The translations under genes were made by a program, and so were the position numbers. Below the pieces are notes generated by a model. That model was given only the letters and a program-made list of their open reading frames with translations, was not told the DNA's origin and ran no database searches. A stretch of 9,070 nt of DNA, taken from contig JBFLYA010000150.1 in the NCBI GenBank assembly GCA_040757115.1, positions 1 through 9,070 of the forward strand. Direction: 5' to 3'. Shown here in pieces: positions 6,069-9,070 of the stretch (position 1 is its first letter; each line of letters opens with the position of its first letter). Source of the DNA: a bacterium. GTDB taxonomy: Bacteria; UBA9089; CG2-30-40-21; SBAY01.

Positions 6069-6203
6069 TCAGATAACATGGGATAAACAAAATTGGAGGT
6101 TATTGTTCTCTTAATTTCTAAGCATCAAACAAAGGATGTGTGGTTAAAACTGTTACGATCTTTCCGAACCTCCAACTTCGTTTATCCCAAGAACGTTATC
6201 TGA
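6069..6203 (+). repeat. attC-like recombination site 1
   Basis: A long imperfect palindrome: TCAGATAAC (6069-6077) pairs with GTTATCTGA (6195-6203), TGGGATAAAC (6079-6088) with GTTTATCCCA (6180-6189), and TTGGAGGTT (6093-6101) with AACCTCCAA (6167-6175), all without mismatch. The loop of about 65 bases is unpaired or variable. The layout (outer core box, spacer, inner box, variable loop) and the GTTA-starting right core (GTTATCT, 6195-6201) fit an integron attC site, though GTTATCT departs from the GTTRRRY consensus. At 135 bp it is within the long range for attC sites. The 3' flank, GACATTCGGC, is the 5' end of the next cassette. Confidence 0.72.
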
Positions 6204-6241
6204 CATTCGGCTTGACAGATAGCATCTTCAAGAGCAATACC

Positions 6242-6247
6242 GGGAGG
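6242..6247 (+). promoter_or_regulatory. Ribosome binding site fixing the hicB start
   Basis: GGGAGG ends eight bases before the ATG at 6256. An in-frame GTG at 6247 overlaps the binding site itself, so the ATG is the likely start. Confidence 0.75.
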
Positions 6248-6255
6248 TGTTTGAA

Positions 6256-6468
6256 ATGGCAACACGAATCTTTACCGCGGTTCTCCACAAGGAAGAAAAC
6301 CTGTACGTAGCAGAATGCCCCGAAGTTGGGACGGTTAGCCAGGGGTACACTGTTGAGGAAGCCATCGCCAATCTGCGAGAAGCGACGGAGCTTTACCTGG
6401 AAAAGTTCCCCCTACTTGAAGTTACCAAGCCGTTGATGACCACTTTTGAGGCGGAGGCGTATGCTTAA
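6256..6468 (+). CDS. hicB: HicB-family antitoxin (short form)
   Basis: The 70-residue protein carries the HicB core fold signature: FTAVLHKEENLYVAECPEVG (6-25) then TVSQGYTVEEAIANLREATELYLE (26-49), that is, a strand pair, the conserved C-PE and G-T-EEA-NL-EA helix. It binds and blocks the HicA RNase. It is the short type that ends soon after this domain, without a C-terminal helix-turn-helix or ribbon-helix-helix, so by itself it may not bind DNA. It is placed before hicA and overlaps it by eight bases, in the antitoxin-first order. Codon use is richer in G and C than the genes to the left. Confidence 0.9.
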   Translation: MATRIFTAVLHKEENLYVAECPEVGTVSQGYTVEEAIANLREATELYLEKFPLLEVTKPLMTTFEAEAYA

Positions 6469-6688
6469 GTTACGCAGGGTATCGGGAAAAGAAACTATCC
6501 GTGCACTGGAACGCCTGAGTTTCGAGAGAGTGCGGCAACGCGGCAACCACGTGGTGCTTAAGAAACAAACGCCAGAGGGCGCTGTCGGATGCGTGGTTCC
6601 TCTGCACCGTGAGCTGGCGATAGGCACGTTAAGGGGCATTCTGCGGCAAGCCAGGATAACCCCTGATGAGTTTATGGAGAACCTTTAG
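6461..6688 (+). CDS. hicA: HicA-family mRNA interferase toxin
   Basis: This 75-residue basic protein has the small dsRNA-binding-like HicA fold: VSGKETIRALERLSFERVRQRGNHVVLKK (7-35) with the catalytic histidine in GNH (H30), then VVPLHRELAIGTLRGILRQARITPDEF (45-71), the conserved P-H---I--GTL--IL helix and C-terminal helix. It cleaves mRNA and is neutralised by HicB. The ATG at 6461 lies inside the end of hicB with GGAGG only three bases upstream, so translation is probably coupled to hicB. A longer TTG start (6446) adds five residues and has no support. Length is normal for the family. Confidence 0.9.
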   Translation: MLKLRRVSGKETIRALERLSFERVRQRGNHVVLKKQTPEGAVGCVVPLHRELAIGTLRGILRQARITPDEFMENL

Positions 6689-6695
6689 CGAACGA

Positions 6696-6783
6696 GCGCC
6701 GAACGTCAGATAACACGGGCTTTGCGGCTCACTTCGTTCGCCCAAATGCTTCGCACTTCGCAAAGTCCAAAAACGTTAGGCGC
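6696..6783 (+). repeat. attC-like recombination site 2
   Basis: GCGCCGAACGT (6696-6706) pairs with ACGTTAGGCGC (6773-6783) with one mismatch, and GGGCTTTGCG (6717-6726) pairs with CGCAAAGTCC (6759-6768) with one G-T pair. The right core, GTTAGGC (6775-6781), is a perfect GTTRRRY integron core. CAGATAAC (6707-6714) between the outer and inner left boxes is the alternative left core that belongs to the hicBA cassette. The loop contains further small stems (GCGGCTCACTTCG..., CTTCGCACTTCG). At 88 bp it is a normal attC length. It separates the hicBA unit from the restriction-modification unit. Confidence 0.78.
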
Positions 6784-6819
6784 AATTTCGGCTAATAGTA
6801 TGCATATGGAGGATACATA

Positions 6820-7641
6820 ATGACAGACAAATATGGAAGTCATGCAGATTATATGGAATGGGTGAAAGACGATGCAGATTCACGACAAAAATCTATAGAG
6901 AAAGCTCTACATGAGGCATTTTCTAATTTCATAGAAAAACGAGAAGTTGAAGTCATTGTCTTTTCGAGTATGAACGCTTTTGATCTTGCAGAAGCTATCG
7001 TTAGCCGCCCCCTCATTCTTAAACCACTTTTAGCTGCCTGTAATATTGCGGCAAGAGCAATCGAACGCGACTTATCTATCAAAAATTTAAATACCTATAG
7101 TCCTCATCTGAATGAAGATCAGGCTAAAGTTATTGCAGGATATATCAAGCCGTTTTTGCCGTCGTATTTAGAAATCCCCGCCCTCAGCCAGATTGATAGG
7201 GTTGCCTTTATTGATAAAGAAATTAGGAAAGGAAAGGGGCGGTGGGAAAAAGATATCCTTGAAAGTCTTAATAGGTTTAGTAGCTTACAGTTCCATAAAC
7301 GAATATTTACAGCTGGGGGCGAAGAATTTGAGCTGGATGCAGCCAGTCCAAAGTCGGGGGATATTAAAGTTGGAGTAGATATAAAAAGAATCGAAGCCAG
7401 AAGAGATATCCATAAGCGATGCGATGAAATCGTTAATAAAGCGGCCAAATTAAAATCAACTTTTCCGAATAGCAAATTTGGTGCTGTTGTGTATTATCCG
7501 TTTATTGAAGAACATATAAACATTCAGAATCGCCTTCGTTCGGATAACATAGATTGCGTTGTTTTTGCCTCAGAGTCAAATGAGTCCATCGAAAATGCGG
7601 TGAGAATGTTTCTTTCAACGCTGGGAGTATCGAGAAAATGA
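6820..7641 (+). CDS. Putative type II restriction endonuclease, PD-(D/E)XK fold
   Basis: This 273-residue protein lies just before a DNA methyltransferase and overlaps it as ATGA, the layout of a restriction-modification pair. The likely nuclease core is at residues 168-215: EEFELDAASP (acidic D173), then KVGVDIKRIEARRD, where VDIKR (186-190) supplies D187 and K189 of the (D/E)-x-K motif, then an Arg/Lys-rich helix and the strand KFGAVVYYPF (219-228). The N-terminal 150 residues are mostly helical and could recognise the target; RKGKGRWEKDILESLNRF (136-153) is the helix before the core. GGAGG at 6808-6812 supports the ATG. No controller gene is seen. The recognition sequence cannot be read from the protein. 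Confidence 0.78.
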   Translation: MTDKYGSHADYMEWVKDDADSRQKSIEKALHEAFSNFIEKREVEVIVFSSMNAFDLAEAIVSRPLILKPLLAACNIAARAIERDLSIKNLNTYSPHLNEDQAKVIAGYIKPFLPSYLEIPALSQIDRVAFIDKEIRKGKGRWEKDILESLNRFSSLQFHKRIFTAGGEEFELDAASPKSGDIKVGVDIKRIEARRDIHKRCDEIVNKAAKLKSTFPNSKFGAVVYYPFIEEHINIQNRLRSDNIDCVVFASESNESIENAVRMFLSTLGVSRK

Positions 7642-8525
7642 CCAGTCCTAAAACTTTACATCGCTTAATTCAAGGAGATGCTAGGAACCTTTCATTCATA
7701 CCAGATGAAAGTATCCACCTGGTTGTGACTTCACCCCCTTACTGGATACTCAAAAAGTACCGTGATTATCCCGGCCAGATGGGGCATATTGATGACTATG
7801 AGCAGTTCATAGAAGGCCTATCAAAAGTCTGGCAGCATTGCTATCGTATATTAGTCTCCGGTGGGAGATTGGTTTGTGTGGTTGGGGATGTGTGTCTTGC
7901 ACGAAGAAAATTCGGTAGGCATGTTGTGGTCCCCCTCCACGCAGACATAGCCGTAGCATGCAGGAAAATAGGTTTTGATAATTTGAATCCTATTATTTGG
8001 TATAAAATTGCTAAAGCTACATACGAAGTTAACAATGGTACCAAATTTTTTGGCAAACCTTTTGAGCCTAATGCCATAATTAAAAATGACATTGAGTTTA
8101 TCCTTATGCAACGTAAACCAGGTGGTTACCGTAAACCTACCTTTGACCAACGTCAATTGAGCAAGATCGGCGAGAAAGAGTATGAGCAATGGTTCCAACA
8201 AATCTGGAACATTCCGGGGGCGTCAACGAAAGACCATCCTGCTCCCTTTCCATTCGAATTGGCATATAGACTGGTTAGGATGTTTTCTTTCTGGGGAGAT
8301 ACTGTCCTCGACCCTTTCTGTGGAACAGGGACGACAATGCTTGCCGCAATAAAGACTAATAGGAACAGCATTGGTGTTGAAATTGATCCTGAGTATTGTC
8401 AAATGGCATTGGAAAGACTTCGACGAGAAGGACGAACTTTATACAATGAAATAGAGATAAAGTTTGAGAAAATGGAGGGGTCTATCAATGAGGGGAGTGA
8501 GAATGATGCCGAAAACAGCGCCTAA
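7638..8525 (+). CDS. Beta-class DNA methyltransferase, probably N4-cytosine
   Basis: The 295-residue protein has the permuted motif order of beta-class amino methyltransferases. The catalytic motif IV, TSPPYW (31-36), comes first, and the AdoMet-binding motif I, DPFCGTGTT (225-233), comes near the C-terminus, followed by NSIGVEIDPEYC (243-254). HPAPFPFELA (200-209) is the conserved segment before motif I. Serine in SPPY is typical of N4-cytosine enzymes, while N6-adenine enzymes usually have D/N-PPY; some SPPY enzymes are adenine-specific, so the base is probable only. Residues 120-175 hold the likely target-recognition part. It protects host DNA from the upstream nuclease. The tail after residue 270 is acidic and encoded partly by the attC-like site, since the stop codon lies in GCGCCTAAC. 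Confidence 0.93.
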   Translation: MTSPKTLHRLIQGDARNLSFIPDESIHLVVTSPPYWILKKYRDYPGQMGHIDDYEQFIEGLSKVWQHCYRILVSGGRLVCVVGDVCLARRKFGRHVVVPLHADIAVACRKIGFDNLNPIIWYKIAKATYEVNNGTKFFGKPFEPNAIIKNDIEFILMQRKPGGYRKPTFDQRQLSKIGEKEYEQWFQQIWNIPGASTKDHPAPFPFELAYRLVRMFSFWGDTVLDPFCGTGTTMLAAIKTNRNSIGVEIDPEYCQMALERLRREGRTLYNEIEIKFEKMEGSINEGSENDAENSA

Positions 8526-8760
8526 CACAGCATAAAAGGTTCGTGCCTTACGGCACCCACCTAAATCCTTCGCTAACGCTCAGGACTTCTTTTATGCTGG
8601 AGCCGATAACCAAAATGACGCAGAGCTCAAAGCCCTTTGGGGTTCGCATTTTGCGGGACACCTACGAAGTGGGGCACATGAAGTGGGTCGCGCTTGCGGG
8701 TCGGGGCTGAAGCCAAAATGCCCCTAAAGGGGCACTTCGCTCATCCGCACCACGTTAGGC
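8518..8760 (+). repeat. attC-like recombination site 3, long or composite
   Basis: The left core GCCTAAC (8520-8526) is the exact complement of the right core GTTAGGC (8754-8760). CAGCATAAAAG (8528-8538) pairs perfectly with CTTTTATGCTG (8589-8599), with small stems such as GTGCC/GGCAC (8543-8556) in the loop. So 8518-8605 looks like a complete attC that lacks its right GTTRRRY core (GATAACC is found instead). The remaining 8606-8760 has its own pairs: CAAAATG (8611-8617) with CATTTTG (8647-8653), CGAAGTG (8665-8671) with CACTTCG (8733-8739), and the GCCCC-TAAA-GGGGC hairpin (8720-8733). At 243 bp this is longer than usual single attC sites; a second, gene-less cassette fused to the first is possible. 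Confidence 0.6.
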
Positions 8761-8788
8761 GAAAGGGCAAGCAAAAAGGATAATCAAA

Positions 8789-8875
8789 ATGGAACCAAAA
8801 GACTATAAGAACAGAAGTTACCTTTCAGCAATAGAAGCAGCTAAATTTTTATGGAGGAGTGGGAGCAAACCTTGA
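8789..8875 (+). CDS. Small open frame of unknown worth at the start of the next unit
   Basis: An ATG at 8789 opens a 28-codon frame beginning MEPKDYKNRSYLSAIEAAKF and ending at TGA 8873-8875, with AAAAGGA (8773-8779) as a fair binding site nine bases upstream. It sits 28 bases after the right core of site 3, where a cassette gene would start. It could be a tiny real gene or the start of a gene broken by an early frameshift: a second frame (19 codons from TTG 8872, LNIEFRIPTTVDNSRLKTS) overlaps its stop. No family is recognised. Confidence 0.25.
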   Translation: MEPKDYKNRSYLSAIEAAKFLWRSGSKP

Positions 8876-8942
8876 ATATTGAATTTAGAATACCCACAAC
8901 GGTAGATAACAGCAGGCTAAAAACTTCTTGATAATATTGATA

Positions 8943-9070
8943 ATGAGCTTTCTCAACAAATGGATAGGTAAGGTTGATAACAATTATATTAGGAGAGAGC
9001 GAAAGGTAGTTTGGGAAGAAAAAAATTCTTTGACAACCCAGAAGGGAGATTTTTTGGGGTTAAAAGGGCG
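8943..9070 (+). CDS. Open frame running off the window, unknown
   Basis: ATG at 8943 opens a frame that stays open to the end of the window (42 codons, beginning MSFLNKWIGKVDNNYIRRER). The same frame is open back to 8910 with a TTG at 8928. There is no good ribosome binding site. The product is basic and unrecognised. It could be the first part of the next cassette gene or chance. The rest of 8761-9070 shows no terminator or RNA gene. Confidence 0.25.
   Translation, partial: MSFLNKWIGKVDNNYIRRERKVVWEEKNSLTTQKGDFLGLKG

Larger units (their letters stand above)
6196..6775 (+). mobile_element. Integron-type gene cassette carrying hicBA
   Basis: The unit runs from the base after the G of GTTATCT in site 1 to the G of GTTAGGC in site 2. 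Its first 17 bases with that G (GTTATCTGACATTCGGC, 6195-6211) are the reverse complement of GCCGAACGTCAGATAAC (6698-6714) at 16 of 17 positions. In a circular cassette those two segments come together as the two core boxes of one attC, so this pairing is what cassette mobility predicts. It holds one promoter-proximal toxin-antitoxin pair and little else, and its GC content is visibly higher than the left half of the window. Confidence 0.72.
6776..8754 (+). mobile_element. Integron-type gene cassette carrying a restriction-modification system
   Basis: The unit starts after the G of GTTAGGC in site 2. Its opening GTTAGGCGC (6775-6783) is the exact reverse complement of GCGCCTAAC (8518-8526), the left core of site 3. 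Beyond it, TTCGGC (6787-6792) matches GCCGAA (8508-8513), so the complementarity extends with a small slip. The left core overlaps the stop codon of the methyltransferase gene. The right boundary depends on whether site 3 is one long attC ending at 8760 or a composite; 8605 is the alternative. The two genes inside are in the same direction as attC, as cassette genes usually are. Confidence 0.68.

Noticed and set aside
5400-6077. PemK unit as a third fully defined cassette
   Set aside because: Its 3' end (CAGATAAC, 6070-6077) fits, but no GTTATCTGA-like start was found upstream, so the 5' boundary is unsupported.
7841-8371. Minus-strand open frames opposite the methyltransferase
   Set aside because: They are antisense shadows of a gene with unmistakable motifs.

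Overview
The window looks like a chromosomal piece of an uncultured, AT-rich, double-membraned (Gram-negative type) bacterium. LptC and a PorV-like outer-membrane barrel point to an LPS-type outer membrane. No marker here fixes the phylum; a candidate phylum from a metagenome is plausible, but that is inference.

Left half (1 to about 5400): five ordinary genes in low-GC codon use: lptC (minus strand), a YfcE/MJ0936-type phosphodiesterase overlapping a histone-deacetylase-family amidohydrolase, a PorV-like barrel fused to an SH3 domain, and a small PH-like protein. Every long gap between them is filled by a short non-coding element bounded by inverted repeats, GTAACTATTCA...TGAATAGTTAC or GTAACCGTTCA...TGAACGGTTAC. 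Two of these (1002-1250 and 2910-3200) have exact 8-bp direct duplications at their ends, so they are insertions. The GTAA tips, 8-bp target duplication and one GTAAGCGTTCA end recall IS66-family ends, so these are probably non-autonomous MITE-like elements. Their bodies differ and are built of nested palindromic arms of simple repeats. One carries the 5' scrap of a GxxExxY gene.

Right half (about 5400 to 9070): an accessory region with different base composition. It holds a PemK/MazF toxin with its antitoxin, then a HicB-HicA toxin-antitoxin pair, then a two-gene restriction-modification system (PD-(D/E)XK nuclease plus beta-class SPPY methyltransferase), all on the plus strand. These units are separated by integron attC-like imperfect palindromes ending in GTTATCT or GTTAGGC. 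The start of the HicBA unit (6195-6211) is the reverse complement of its end (6698-6714) at 16 of 17 positions. The start and end of the R-M unit are likewise complementary (GTTAGGCGC / GCGCCTAAC plus flanking TTCGGC / GCCGAA). That is the arrangement expected of gene cassettes excised and inserted by an integron integrase. No integrase is in the window, so this is either part of a large array or a cluster of attC sites lacking an integrase.

Taken together, addiction modules and an R-M system sit in a cassette array next to housekeeping and envelope genes whose intergenic gaps have been colonised by a MITE family. The last 300 bases start another unit with no convincing gene.
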